From: Crotalaria pallida
Lineage: Eukaryota > Streptophyta > Magnoliopsida > Fabales > Fabaceae
DNA length: 64,000 nt
Direction: 5' to 3'
NCBI GenBank assembly: GCA_037953625.1
Contig: CM075653.1
Span: forward strand, 124,001-188,000
Position numbers and translations under genes: made by a program. Below the pieces are notes generated by a model. That model did no database searches. It had not been told where the DNA came from and was given only the letters and a program-made list of their open reading frames with translations. This document shows, piece by piece, positions 48,320 to 62,386 of the stretch. Position 1 is the stretch's first letter. Each line of letters starts with the position of its first letter.

Positions 48320-51300
48320 CGGTCTTAAGGCTTGGATGCCTTGATTTTTTGCCAATATTCAAAAGCATGGATGATAAAATACGAGGTGCTTTGGTGAGAT
48401 GAGTTTTTTTACCCATAATAAAAAAAAATCACTAAAATTGTCTATTTAAGGCTTGGATGACTAGAATTTTCCAGAAAAAGTGTAAAAACAAGAAAACTGT
48501 GGTCTTAACGCTTGGATGTCTTGATTTTCTGCCGATATTCAAAAATAGGGATGATAAAATACAAGATGCTTCGATGAGATGGATTTTTTACACATAATGA
48601 AAAAATCATGGATTTGTGTTTTTAAGAATGAAATGACTTAAGTTTTCAAGAAAAAGTGGAAAAACGTGAAAATTGTGCTCTTAAGGCATGAATGCCTTGA
48701 ATTTTATTCAATATACCAAAATAGGGATGATAAAATTCAAGATGCTTCGTAGGGGTGAGTTTTTTACTTATAATGAAAAAATAATGAAAATAGTCAATTT
48801 AAGGTTGGATGACTTGAGTTTTCCAGAAAATTGTGTATTTAAGGCTTAGATGACTTGAGTTTTCCAGAAAAAGAGGAAAAACTTGAAAATTGTGGTCTTA
48901 AGGCTTGGATGCCTTGATTTTCTGTCAATATTCAAAAATAGGGATTATAAAATACAAGATGCTTCGATGAGTTGAGTTTTTTACACATAATGAAAAAATC
49001 ATGAAAATTTTGTATTTAAGACTTGGATGACATGAGTTTTCCAGAAAAAGTGGAAAAACGTGAAAATTGTGGTCTTAAGGCTTGGATGCCTTGATTTTCT
49101 ACCAATATTGAAAAATAGGGATGATAATATACAAGATGCTGAGATGAGATGAGTTTTTTACACATAATGAAAAAATCATGAAGATTGTGTATTTAAGGCT
49201 TGGATGACATGAGTTTTCCAGAAAAAGTGGAAAAACATGAAAATTGCGGTCTTAAGGCTTGGATACCTAGATTTTCTACCAATATTTAAAAATAGGGATG
49301 ATAAAATACAAGATACAGAGATGAGATGAGTTTTTTACACATAATGAAAAATTCATGAAAATTACGTATTTAAGGCTTGGATGACTTGAGTTTTCCAAAA
49401 AAAGTGGAAAAAGATGAAAATTGTGGCCTTAAGGTTTGGAAGCCTTGATTTTCTACCAAAATTAAAAAATAGGGATGATAAAATACAAGATGCTTCGATA
49501 AGATGAATTTTTTAGACGTAAGGAAATAATCTTGAAAATTGTGTATTTAATGCTTGGATGACTTGAATTTTCCAGAAAAGATAGAAAAACATGAAAACTG
49601 TGGTCTTAAGGCATGGATGCCTTGATTGTTAGCCAATATTCAAAAACAGGGATGATAAAATTCAAGATGCTTCGATGAGATTAGTTTTTTACACATAATG
49701 AACAAGTCATGAAAATTGTGTATTTAACGCTTGTATGACTTGAGTTTTCAAGAAAAAGTGGAAAGACATGAAAATTGTAGTCTTAAGGTTTGGAAGCCTT
49801 GATTTTCTACCAAAATTAAAAAATAGGGATGATTAAATACGATATGCTTCGATAAGATTAATTTTTTAGACATAAGGAAATAATCTTGAAAATTGTGTAT
49901 TTAAGGCTTGGATGACTTGAGTTTTCCAGAAAAGGTGGAAAAACTTGAAAATTGTGGTCTTAAGGCTTGGATGCCTTTGATTTTTGGCAATATTTAAAAA
50001 TAGGGATGATAAAATATAAGATGTTTCGATGAAATGAGTTTTTTTACACATAATGAAAAAGTCATGAAAAATGTGTATTTTTAAGGCTTGGATGACTTGA
50101 GTTTTCCAGAAAAAGTGGGAAAACGTGAAAATTGTGGTCTTATGGCTTGGATGCCTTGATTTTATGCCAATTATAAAAATAGGGATGCAAAAATACATGA
50201 TGTTTCGATGAGATGAGTTTTTTACACATAATGAAAAAACATGAAAATTGCGTATTTGAGGCTTGGATTACTTGAGTTTTCCGAAAAAAAGTGCAAAAAT
50301 ATGAAAAATTGTGGTCTAAAGGATTGGATGCCTTAATTTTCTGCCAATATTTAAAAAGAAGGATGATAAAATACAAAATGCTACGTTGAGATGAGTTTTT
50401 TACACATAATGAAAAAATTACTAAAATTGAGTATTTAATGCTTCGATGACATGAGTTTTCCAAAAAATGTGGAAAAACATGAAAATTGTGGTCTTAAGGC
50501 TTGGATGCCTTGATTTTCTGCTTATATTCAAAAATAGGGATGATAAAATACAAGATGTTGAGATGAGATGTGTTTTTTTACACATAATGGAAAAATCATG
50601 AAAATAGTGTATTTAAGGCTAGGATGACTTGAGTTTTCCAAAAAAAGTTGAAAAACATGAAAATTATGGTCTTAAGGCTTGAATGCCTTGATTTTTTTGC
50701 CAAAATACAAAAACAGAGATGATAAAGTACAAGAAGTTTCGATGAGATGAGTTTTTTAAACATAATGAAAAATTCATGAAAATTGCGTATTTAAGGCTTG
50801 GATGACTTGAGTTTCCAGAAAAAGTGGAAAAACATGAAAAAATGGTCTTAAGGCTTGGATGACTTGATTTTCATAAAAAATTCAAAAATAGGAATGAGAA
50901 AATACAAGATGCTTTGATCAGATGAGTTTTTTACACATAAGTAAATAATCTTTAAAATTGTGTATTCAAGGCTTGGATGACTTGAGTTTTCTAGTAAAGG
51001 TGGAAAAACATGAAAATTGTTGTTTTAAGGCTTGGATGCCTTGATTTTTTGCCAATATTTAAAAACAGGGATGATAAAATACAAGATGCTACGGTGAGAT
51101 GAGTTTTTTTTACACATAATGATAAAATTACTAAAATTGTGTATTTAAGGCTTGAATGACATGATTTTTCCAGAAAAAGTGGAATAATATGAAAATTGTG
51201 GTCTTAAGGCATGGATGCCTTGATTTTTCTGCCAATATTGAAAAATAGGGTTGATAAATTCAATATGTTTCGATGAGATGAGTTTTTTACACGTAATGAA

Positions 51301-54300
51301 AAAATCATGAAAATTGTGTATTTAAGACTTAGATGGCATGAGTTTTCCAGAAAAAATGGAAAAAGATGAAAATTGTGGTCTTAAGGCTTGGATGCCTTGA
51401 TTTTCTTCCAATATTAAAAAACATGGATGATAAAATAATAGATGCTACGGTAAGATGAGTTTTTTACACATAATGAAAAAATCACTAAAATTGTATATTG
51501 AGTGCTTGAATGACATGAGTTATCCAAAAAAAGTGGAATAACATGTAAAATGTAGTCTTAATGCTTGGATGCGTTGATTTTCTATCAAAATTAAAAAACA
51601 GGGATGAAAAAAAATACAAGATGCTACAATGACAGAAGTTTTTTTACACATAATGAAAAAATTACCAAAATTGCATATTTAAGGCTTGGATGACATGAGT
51701 TTTCCAGAAAAGGTAGGAAAACATTAAAATTTTTGGTCTTAACGCTTGTATGCCTTGATTTTCTGCCAATATCGAAAAATAGGGATGATAAATTCAATAT
51801 GCTTCGATGAGATGAGTTTTTTTACACATAATGAAAAAACCACGAAAATTGTGTAGTTAAGGCTGGGATGACATGAGTTTTCTAGAAAAAGTGAAAAACG
51901 TGAAAATTGTGGTCTTTAGGCTTGGATGCATTGATTTTCTGCAGATATTAAAAAATAGGGATGATAAAATATAAAATACTGAGATGAGATGAGTTTTTTA
52001 CACATATAGAAAAAATCATGAAAATTGTGTATTTAAGGCTTGGATGACTTGAGTTTTCCAGAAAAAGTGGAAAACGTGAAAATTGTGGTCTTCAAGCTTG
52101 TATGCCTTGATTTTCCACCAGTATTCAAAAATAGGGATGATAAAATTCAAGATGTTTCGATGAGATGAGTTTTTTTACACATAATGAAAAAATCATGAAA
52201 ATTGTGTATTTAAGACTTGGATGACATGAGTTTTCGAGAAAAAGTGGAATAACATGAAAATTGTGGTCTTAAGGCTTGGATGCCTTGATTTTCTACCAAA
52301 ATTCAAAAAATAGATGATAAAATACAAGATGCTACAGTGAGATGAGTTTTTTACACATAATGAAAAATTAATAAAACTGTGTATTTAAGGCTTGAATGAC
52401 ATGAGTACTACAGTAAAAGTGGAATTACAAGAAAATTGTGGTCTTAAGGCTTGAATGCCTTGATTTTATGCCAATATTAAAAATAGGGATGCAAAAATAC
52501 ATGATGCTTCGATGAAATGAGTTTTTTACACATAATGAAAAAAACAAGAAAATTGCGTATTTAACGCTTGGATGACTTGAGTTTTCCGGAAAAAGTGGAA
52601 AAACACGAAAATTTTGGTCTTAAGGTTTGAATGCCTTTATTTTCTGCCAAAATTAAAAATGAGGATGATAAAATACAGGATGCTGAGATGCGATGAGTTT
52701 TTTACACATAATTAAAAAAATCATGAAAATTGTGTATTTAAGGTTTAGATGACTTGAGTTTTCCAGAAAAAGTGGACAAACATGAAAATTGTGGTTTTAA
52801 GGCTTGAATGCCTTGATTTTCAACCAAGATTCTAAAATATGGATGATAAAATACAAGATGCTGAGATGAGATGAGTTTTTTACACATAATGAAAAAATCA
52901 CTAAAATTGTGTATTTAAGGCTTGGATGACTTGAGTTTTCCAGAAAAAGTTAAATAACACGAAAATTATGGTCTTAAGGCTTGGATGCCTTGATTTTTTG
53001 CCTATATGAAAAAATAGGGATGATAAAATACAAGATGCTGAGATGAGATGAGTTTTTTACACATAATGAAAAATCCGGAAAATAGTGTATTTAAGGTTTG
53101 GATGACATGAGTTTTTCAGAAAAAGTGGAAAAACATGAAAATTGTGGTCTTAAGGCTTGGATGACTTCATTTTTTTCATTTCTAAAAAACAGGATGATAA
53201 AATACAAGATGCTTCGATGAGATGTGTATTTTACACATAATGAAAAGTCATGAAAATTGTGTACTTAAGGCTTGGATGAATTGAGTTTTCTAGAAAAAGT
53301 GGAAAAATGTGAAAATTGTGGTCTTAAGGCTTAGATTCCTTGATTTTATGCCAAAATTTAAAAAAAAGAAATTATTAAATACAAGAAATTATTATTAACA
53401 CATAATGAAAAAATCATTAAAAATATGTATTTAAGGCTTGGATGACTTGAGTTTTTCAGAAAATGTGGAAAAACATGAAAATCGTGGTCTTAAGGCTATG
53501 ATACCTTGATTTTCTGCCAATATTCAAAAATAGGGATGATAAAATACAAGATGCTGAAATGAGATACGTTTTTTTACACATAATGAAAAAATCATGAAAA
53601 TTGTGTATTTAAGGCTTGAATGACTTGAGTTTTCCAAAAAAAGTGGAAAAACATGAAAATTGTGGTCTTAAGGCTTGAATGCCTTGATTTTCTGCCAAAA
53701 TTCAAAAAATTGATAATAAAATACCAGATGCTACGATGAGATGAGTTTTTTACACATAATGAAAAAATCACTAAAATTGTGTATTTAAGGCTTGGATGAC
53801 ATGAGTTTTCCAGAAAAAGTGGAATAACATGAAAATTGTGATCTTAAGGTTTGGATGCCTCTATTATCTACCTATATTTAAAAATTGGGATGATAAATTA
53901 AATATGCTTCGATGAGATGAGTTTGTTACACACAATGAAAAATCATGATGAAAATTGTGTATTTAAGGCTTGGATGACTTAAGTTTTCCAAAAAAAATGG
54001 AAAAACATGAAAATTGAGGTCTTAAGGCTTGGATGCCTTGATTTTCTTCCAATACTAAAAGACAGGGACGATAAAATACAAGATACTATGGTGAGATGAG
54101 TTTTTTATACATAATGGAAAAATCACTAAATTGTGTATTTAAGACTTGGATGACATGAGTTTTCTAGAAAAAGTGGAAAAACATGAAAGTTGTGGTCTTA
54201 AGGCTTGGATGCCATGATTTCTTTCAATATTCAAAAATAGGGATGATAAAATACAAGATGCTTCGATGAGATGAGTTTTTTTTACACATAATGAAAAAAT

Positions 54301-55525
54301 CATTAAAATTGTGTATTTAATACTATGATGACTTGAGTTTTGGTGAAAAGATGAAAATTGTGGTCTTAAGGCTTGGATGCATTGATTTTCTGTCAATATT
54401 AAAAAACAGGGATGATAAAATACAGGATGCTAAGATGAGTATTTTACTCGTAATGAAAAAATCATGAAATTTGTGTATTTAAGGCTACGATGACTTGAGT
54501 TTTCAGAAAAAAAAGTGTAAAACATGAAAATTGTGGTCTTAAGGCTTGGATGCCTTGATTTTCTGCCAAATTTCAAAAAAGGATAATAAAATACCAGATG
54601 CTACGGTGAGATGAGTTTTTTTACACATAATGAAAAAATCACTAAAATTGTGTATTTAAGGCTTGGATGACATGAGTTTTCCAAAAAAAGTGGAATAACA
54701 TGAAAATTGTGATCTTAAGGTTTGGATGTCTTAATTATCTACCTGTATTGAAAAATAGGGATGATAGATTAAATATGCTTCGATGAGATGAGTTCTTTAC
54801 ACATAATGAAAAATCATGATGAAAATTGTGTATTTAAGGCTTTGATGACTTGAGTTTTCCAAAAAAAATGGAAAAACATGAAAATTGTGGTCTTAAGGCT
54901 TGGATGCCTTGATTTTTTTCCAATACTAAAAGACAAGGACGATAAAATACAAGATGCTATGGTGATATGAGTTTTTTATACATAACGAAAAAATCACTAA
55001 ATTGTGTATTTAAGGCTTGGATGACTTGAGTTTTCCAGAAAAAGTGGAAAAACATGAAAGTTGTGGTCTTAAGGCTTGGATGCCATGATTTTCTGCCAAT
55101 ATTCAAAAATAGGGATAATAAAATACAAGATGCTTCGATGAGATGAGTTTTTTACACCATTAAAAAAAATGAAAATTGCCTATTTAATGCTTGGATGACT
55201 TTAGTTTTCCAAAAAAGTGGGAAAACATGAAAGTTGTGGTCTTAAGGCTTGAATGCCTTTATTTTCTGCCAATATTAAAAATGGGGATGATAAAATTCAA
55301 GATGCTGAGATGCGATGAGTTTTTTACACATAATTAAAAAATCATGAAAATTGTGTATTTAAGGTTTAGATGACTTGAGTTTTCCAGAAAAAGTGGACAA
55401 ACATGAAAATTGTGGTCTTAAGGCTTGAATGCCTTGATTTTCAACCAAGATTCAAAAATATGGATGATAAAATACAAGATGCTGAGATGAGATGAGTTTT
55501 TTACACATAATGAAAAAATCACTAA

Positions 55526-57452
55526 AATTGTGTATTTAAGGCTTGGATGACTTGAGTTTTCCAGAAAAAGTGAAATAACACGAAAATTATGGTCTTAAGG
55601 CTTGGATACCTTGATTTTCTGCCTATATGCAAAAATAGGGATGATAAAATACAAGATGCTGAGATGAGATGAGTTTTTTACACATAATGAAAAATCAGGA
55701 AAATAGTGTATTTAAGGTTTGGATGACATGAGTTTTTCAGAAAAAGTGGAAAAACATGAAAATTGTGGTCTTAAGGCTTGAATGACTTCATTTTTTTCAT
55801 TATTAAAAAACAGGATGATAAAATACAAGATGCTTCGATGAGATGTGTATTTTACACATAACGAAAAGTCATGAAAATTGTGTACTTAAGGCTTGGATGA
55901 ATTGAGTTTTCTAGAAAAAGTGGAAAAACGTGGAAATTGTGGTCTTAAGGCTTAGATTCCTTGATTTTATGCCAAAATTTAAAAAAAAGAAATTATTAAA
56001 TACAAGATGCTACGGTGCGATGAGTTTTTTTTCACATAATGAAAACATCCCAAAATTGTGTATTTAAGGCTTAGATGACATGAGTTTTCAGAAAAAGTGG
56101 AAAAACATGAAAATTGTGGTCTTAAGGCTTGGATGCCTTGATTTTCTGCCAATATCGAAAAATAGGGTTGATAAATTCAATATGCTTCGATGAAATGAGT
56201 TTTTTTGCACATAATAAAAATATCATGAAAATTTTGTATTTAAGGCTTGGATGACTTGAGTTTTCTAGAAAAAGTGAAAAACGTGAAAATTGTGGTCTTA
56301 TGGCTTGGATGCCTTGATTTTTTGCCAATATTCAAAAATAGGGATGATAAAATACAAGATGGTGAGATGAGATGTGTTTTTTACACATAATGAAAAAAAC
56401 AAGAAAATTGCGTATTTAACGCTTGGATGACTTGAGTTTTCCGGAAAAAGTGGAAAAACACGAAAATTGTGGTCTTAAGGTTTGAATGCCTTTATTTTCT
56501 GCCAATATTAAAAATGGGGATGATAAAATTCAAGATGCTGAGATGCGATGAGTTTTTTACACATAATTAAAAAATCATGAAAATTGTGTATTTAAGGCTT
56601 GGATGACTTGAGTTTTCCAAAAAAAGTGAAATAACACGAAAATTATGGTCTTAAGGCTTGGATGCCTTGATTTTCTGCCTATATGCAAAAATAGGGATGA
56701 TAAAATACAAGATGCTGAGATGAGATGAGTTTTTTACACATAATGAAAAATCAGGAAAATAGTGTATTTAAGGTTTGGATGACATGAGTTTTTCAGAAAA
56801 AGTGGAAACACATGAAAATTTTGGTCTTAAGGCTTGGATGACTTCATTTTTTTCATTATTAAAAAACAGGATGATAAAATACAAGATGCTTCGATGAGAT
56901 GTGTATTTTACACATAACGAAAAGTCATGAAAATTGTGTACTTAAGGCTTGGATGAATTGAGTTTTCTAGAAAAAGTGGAAAAACGTGGAAATTGTGGTC
57001 TTAAGGCTTAGATTCCTTGATTTTATGCCAAAATTTAAAAAAAAAGAAATTATTAAATACAAGATGCTACGGTGCGATGAGTTTTTTTCACATAATGAAA
57101 ACATCCCAAAATTGTGTATTTAAGGCTTGGATGACATGAGTTTTCAGAAAAAGTGGAAAAACATGAAAATTGTGGTCTTAAGGCTTGGATGCCTTGATTT
57201 TCTGCCAATATCGAAAAATAGGGTTGATAAATTCAATATGCTTCGATGAAATGAGTTTTTTTGCACATAATGAAAAAATCATGAAAATTTTGTATTTAAG
57301 GCTTGGATGACTTGAGTTTTCTAGAAAAAGTGAAAAACGTGAAAATTGTGGTCTTATGGCTTGGATGCCTTGATTTTTTGCCAATATTCAAAAATAGGGA
57401 TGATAAAATACAAGATGGTGAGATGAGATGTGTTTTTTACACATAATTAAAA
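55526..57452 (+). repeat. Local duplication in C2 (offset 1056 bp)
   Basis: The inherited copy of 34430-36356, with the same two blocks separated by the same 186 bp. It was present before the large duplication. Confidence 0.75.
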
Positions 57453-59757
57453 AATCATTAAAATTGTGTATTTAAGGCTTGGATGACTTGAGTTTTCCAG
57501 AAAAAGTGGATGATAAAATACATGATGCTTCGACGAGATTTGTTTTTTACACATAAGGAAATAATACTGAAAATTGTCTATTTAAGGCTTGTATGACTGG
57601 AGTTTTCCAGAAAAGTGGAAAAACAAGAAAATTATGGTCATAAGGCTTGGATGCTTTGATTTTTTCCAAAATTCAAAAACAGGATGATAAAATACAAGAT
57701 GCTTCGATGAGATGAGTATTTTACACATAATGAAAAGTCATGGAAATTGTGTACTTAAGGCTTGTATGTATTGAATTTTCTAGAAAAAGTGGAAAAACGT
57801 GAAAATTGTGGTCTTAAGGCTTAGATTCATTGATTTTATGCAAAAATTAAAAAAAAGAAATTATTAATTACAAGATGCTACGGTGAGATGTTTTTTTTCA
57901 CATAATGAAAATATCACAAAATTGTGTATTTAAGGCTTGGATGACACGAGTTTTCCAGAAAAAATGGAAAAACATGAAAATTGTGGTCTTAAGGCTTGGA
58001 TGCCTTGATTTTCTGCCAATATCAAAAAATAGGGATGATAAATTCAATATGCTATGATGAAATCAGTTTTTTTACACATAATGAAAAAATCATGAAAATT
58101 GTATATTTAAGGCTTGGATGACTTGAGTTTTCCAGAAAAAGTGGAAAAACACGAAAATTGTGGTCTTAAGGCTTGGATGTCTTGATTTTTTGCCAAAATT
58201 CAAAAACAGAGATGATAAAATAAAAAATGCTTCGATGATATAAGTTATTTACACATAATTAAAAATTCATGAAAATTGCATATTTAAGGCTTGGATGACT
58301 TGAATTTTCTAGAAAAAGTGGAAAAACATGAAAGTTGTGGTCTTAAGGCATGGATGCCTTGATTTTCATAAAATATTCAAAAATAGGGATGATAAAATAC
58401 AAGATGCTGAGATGAGATGAGTTTTTTACACATAATGAAAAAATCATGAAAATAGTGTATTAAGGTTTGGATGACATGGGTTATCCAGAAAAAGTGGAAA
58501 AACATGAAAATTGCGGTCTTAAGGCTTGGATGCCTTGATTTTCTGCCAATATTCAAAAATAGCGATGATGCTAAAGTGAGAGGAGTTTTTTACCCATAAT
58601 GAAAATTTAATAAAATTGTGTATTTAAGGCTTGGATGACATGAGTTTTCCAGAAAAAGTGGAAAAACATGAAAATTGTGGTCTTAAGGCATGGATTTCTT
58701 GATTTTCTGCCAATATTGAAAAATAGGGATGATAATTAAATATTCTTCGATGAGATGAGTTTTTTTACACATAATGAAAAAATCATGAAAATTGTGTATT
58801 TAAGGCTTGGATGACATGAGTTTTCTAGAAAAAGTGAAAAACGTGAAAATTGTGGTCTTAAGGCTTGGATGCCTTGATTTTCTACCGATATTCAAAAATA
58901 GGGATGATAAAATACGAGATGCTGAGAAGAGATGAGTTTTTTATATATAATGAAAAAATCATGAAAATTGCGTATTTAAGGCTTGGATGACATGAGTTTT
59001 CCAGAAAAAGTTTAAAAACATGAAAATTGCGGTCTTAAGGATCGGATACATTGATTTGCTACCAATATTCAAAAATAGGGATGATAAAATACAATATGCT
59101 GAGATGAGATGAGTTTTTTACACATAATGAAAAATTCATGAAAATTGCGTATTTAAGGCTTGGATAAGTTGTGTTTTCAAGAAAAAGTAGAAAAACATGA
59201 AAATTGTGGTCTTAAGGTTTAGAAGCCTTGATTTTCTTCCAAAATTAAAAAATAGGGATGATAAAATACAAGATGCTTCGATAAGATGAATTTTTTAGAG
59301 ATAAGGAAATAATCTTGAAAATTGTGTATTTAAGGCTTGGATGAGTTGAGTTTTCTAGAGAAGGTGGAAAAACATGAAAACTGAGTCTTAAGGCATGGAT
59401 GCCTTGATTGTTAGCCAATATTCAAAAACATGGATGATAAAATACAAGATGTTTCGATGAGATGAGTTTTTTACACATAATGAACAAGTCATGAAAATTG
59501 TGTATTTAACTCTTGTCTGACTTGAGTTTTCCCGAAAATGTGGAAAAACATGAAAATTGTTGTCTTAAGGCTTGGATGCCTTGATTTTATGCCAATATTA
59601 AAAAAACAGGTATGATAAATACAAGATGCTACAGTGAGATGAGGTTTTTACATACACATAATGAAAAAATCACTAAAACTGTGTATTGATGGCTTGGATG
59701 ACATGAGTTTTCAAGAAAAAGTGGAATAACATGAAAATTGTGGTCTTAAGGCTAGGA

Positions 59758-60020
59758 CACTACAAGAATTTTCTTGGACAGCTACGGAATTTTGCTAGGG
59801 AATATTTTCCTAGCAGTTTCATAGCAAATCTGCTATAGAATAGATACGAAATTAATTTCCGTAGTTAGTTTTCAATGATATAAAATTCACTTATTAAAAG
59901 AAAAACAACTATGGAACATCTACGATTTAGCTAGGGATTATTGGTAACAATATAAAATTCCGTAGCTGACTAGTTTGCTAGAAAATATTCCGTAGCTGAT
60001 GAAATTTATGGCCCAACCCG
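59758..60020 (+). mobile_element. CACTA transposon terminus, cassette 3
   Basis: CACTACAAGAATTTTC end with subterminal motifs, matching cassette 2 closely and preceded by the same satellite bases. Confidence 0.85.
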
Positions 60021-60421
60021 CTAAATTTTTACACTCCAGCCGAACAAAATATTCCCTTCTCTTTCACTTTCAGATCCCTTCTCTCTTTTCACTTTCAGTT
60101 CCCTTCTCTCTTTTCACCACCGCGTCCCTCCGCCTCCCTCCTTCACCACCGCGTCCCTCCTTCACCATCGCCTCCCTCCTTTTTCTTTTCGTTTTCACTA
60201 TCATTTCACTCTCTTCCCTTCTCTTTCACTAATCCCTAAATCCCTAACTTCACCACCACCTCATTTCACCATCACTTCCCTTCGTCACCACCGCCTCCCT
60301 TCGTCACGGCCTCCTCCCTCATCCTTCCCTCCTTCCCTGCTTCAATTTCACTAAACCCCTAACTTCCCTACCACGATTTCACTCTCCCTTCTTGCGTTTT
60401 GGATAGTTGGCGTTCTGGTGA
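60021..60421 (+). other. CT-rich leader-like segment, cassette 3
   Basis: Copy of 38926-39326. Confidence 0.5.
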
Positions 60422-61083
60422 CCCTGCTCTTCCGATAAGGTATTGTTTTGGTTGAAGTTGTGCTTTGTTTTGATTTTTGAGTATTTGTTTCGGTTCGATT
60501 TTGCTCTTGCTCTTGCGATAAGGTATTGGTTTGGTTGAAGCTGTGTAATTCTTCTCGTTTTTTGCTTTCTTTTCAAATTCTTCTTTTTTGTTTTGATTTT
60601 TTGGTTAGTTTAGTTTTGTTGTTTCTGAAATCAGCATCCTCATTAGTCTCACTATATTGAGTTATTAGCATAAATCACTACAGATTTGGCTTTTCTGGAA
60701 CATCCCTGTAGTGGCAATGTTAGGGTTATTGGTACGGTTTGCTTGGGGATGCATTTTACTTCAACCAACCACTGTTTGTAGTTGTTGGATTTTAAGATAA
60801 CATTTGAAATCCTTAGATTCGACGAATTGGGTAGTTCATTTGGTTCACTTCTATCAAGCACTGCTGGTTAGTTTTTGAGTGATCACATTTGGAATATTTA
60901 CTTTCTGTACTTTGCTAGTCATTTGGTTTAGTTTATTCCATCTTATGGCAGTGACAGATGAGGAGGGTATAGTAGTAAATGAATACATACGATGGGGTTA
61001 TGCATGTTGTAGTTTATGAATGCATGTAGTTCTTTTGTTTTTTTTTTACATCTAGGAATAGTCATTGTGATTCCACATTGTTA
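60422..61083 (+). other. T-rich unclassified segment, cassette 3
   Basis: Copy of 39327-39987 with at least one substitution (CGGTTCGATTTT against CGGTTCGGTTTT) and a one-base difference in a T run. No recognised gene. Confidence 0.4.
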
Positions 61084-61121
61084 AAGTTGTGGTCTTAAGG
61101 CTTGAATGCCTTGATTTTTTT
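61084..61121 (+). repeat. Satellite islet inside cassette 3
   Basis: Copy of the 38 bp satellite remnant at 39988-40025. Confidence 0.85.
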
Positions 61122-61759
61122 GCGTCCAGGTCAGGTTGTTGCTGGTCGGGAGTTGGTGTAAGTTGTGTGACAGTCGTGTGTGGTGTTGCAAAGGTTTGTG
61201 GAGTTAACGGGTGTTGTGGTGGAAGAGATGGGGAAGGGGGTGGTGGAGGGAACTCGTTCGGGGCCGGAGCTTGGACAGAAGCTCGTTCAGCTAATCTTTG
61301 CATAGCAACTTGTTGGAGATCTGCAATAGCCTTACCTTGTTGCTCTACGATTCTCATTTGATGTCTCATCAGAGACAAGAGTTCAGCATCCCGTGAGAAC
61401 GTAGACTGTCGTGAGTTTGAACGGTGTGTTGTACTGACTGAGTGAGCACGCTCGCCGCGGTGGCGGTGCTGTTCACTGTTGGTTTCTCCGAGCTCAGAGC
61501 GTAACTGCACGCGCCGACCTCCACCAGGAAACTGGGTTGGGTTTGCGGTGTCTTCAGTGTGGATGGTGTAGGGTCCACTATGGGTATGAGTGAACTCTGG
61601 TGGAGGAGGTGGTGACGGGGGAGGAGGCGGTGGAGGGGGTGGTGGTGAGGACCTCGCTGCCCTGTTGGCTTCCAGGTGGAGGCGCAGGTCCTCAGTCGAC
61701 GACACCCTTCTTGGACGCCCCCTCCTCCTTCTCTGGACCGGCTGCTCTTCTTTAGACAT
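61122..61759 (-). pseudogene. Truncated LTR-retrotransposon gag, cassette 3
   Basis: Same ~212-codon gag fragment as cassette 2, read from ATG 61759-61757, with the same chimeric run-on into satellite down to 61052. The protein is identical to cassette 2 as read, supporting recent duplication of the whole cassette rather than selection. Confidence 0.75.
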
Positions 61760-61794
61760 GGTGAAATCTTCTGAGTGGGGTTGAAATTTATCTC

Positions 61795-61812
61795 TCCCCA
61801 CAGATGGCGCCA
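61795..61812 (-). other. Primer-binding site, cassette 3
   Basis: TGGCGCCATCTGTGGGGA on the minus strand, as in cassette 2. Confidence 0.7.
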
Positions 61813-61813
61813 A

Positions 61814-62386
61814 TGTGATGTCCTAGACGGCGAGGACCTCCGAGGGTGTAGGAGATGACCTTCGAAGGAGCCTCTGTCTAGGGTTGATATGTGATGTTTG
61901 GGGGAAGTCCTCAGGTGGCTAAGGGAAAGAGCCAAGAAGCAACCCTAATCACTGGTGTGTGAGGGTGACAATTAGGGTTAGAGGACGTACCTGAGCCCCA
62001 TGTAGTACTGAGCTACTTATAGGGGGGAGCTGGTTGCCCTAATGGGCTTGCTTTGGGCCCAAGTAGGGCCAGCCTGTACTGAGCTAGGAGCGGATAAGGT
62101 TGGATGAGCTGTCCTTGTGGATAAGGTAGTGAGCTGTCCTTGTGGATAAGGTAGTCAGCTGTTCTTGTGGATAAGGTGATGAGCTGTCCTCATGTCCTAG
62201 ATGTCGGACTTGGGGAGGTGTCGGACCTGGGTGTCGGAACTGAGTGGGAACACGAGGTCGGCCTGTACCTGGCATCTGTTCGGCCGTTGAGCATTGAGCT
62301 CGACCAAGCGCTCAGAAGGCTTCCTGAAGGGTCCTCAGGACTTCGGCAAGGCGGTTTAAGGACCTCGGCCAGACGAGTCCACCACA
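61814..62386 (-). mobile_element. LTR of truncated retrotransposon, cassette 3
   Basis: A 573 bp LTR copy, one base shorter than cassette 2 near 62370, with TATAAGT at 62021-62015 and 25 bp repeats from 62106. Confidence 0.85.

Larger units (their letters stand above)
41292..59757 (+). repeat. 177 bp satellite, array C (composite)
   Basis: About 104 monomers. It comprises C1 (41292 to about 48254), which follows the start of arrays A and B, and C2 (about 48319 to 59757), which restarts at the equivalent of 27200 and copies array B to its end. The empty Copia target site (GTGAAAACATG) is near 47778-47788. No genes. Confidence 0.95.
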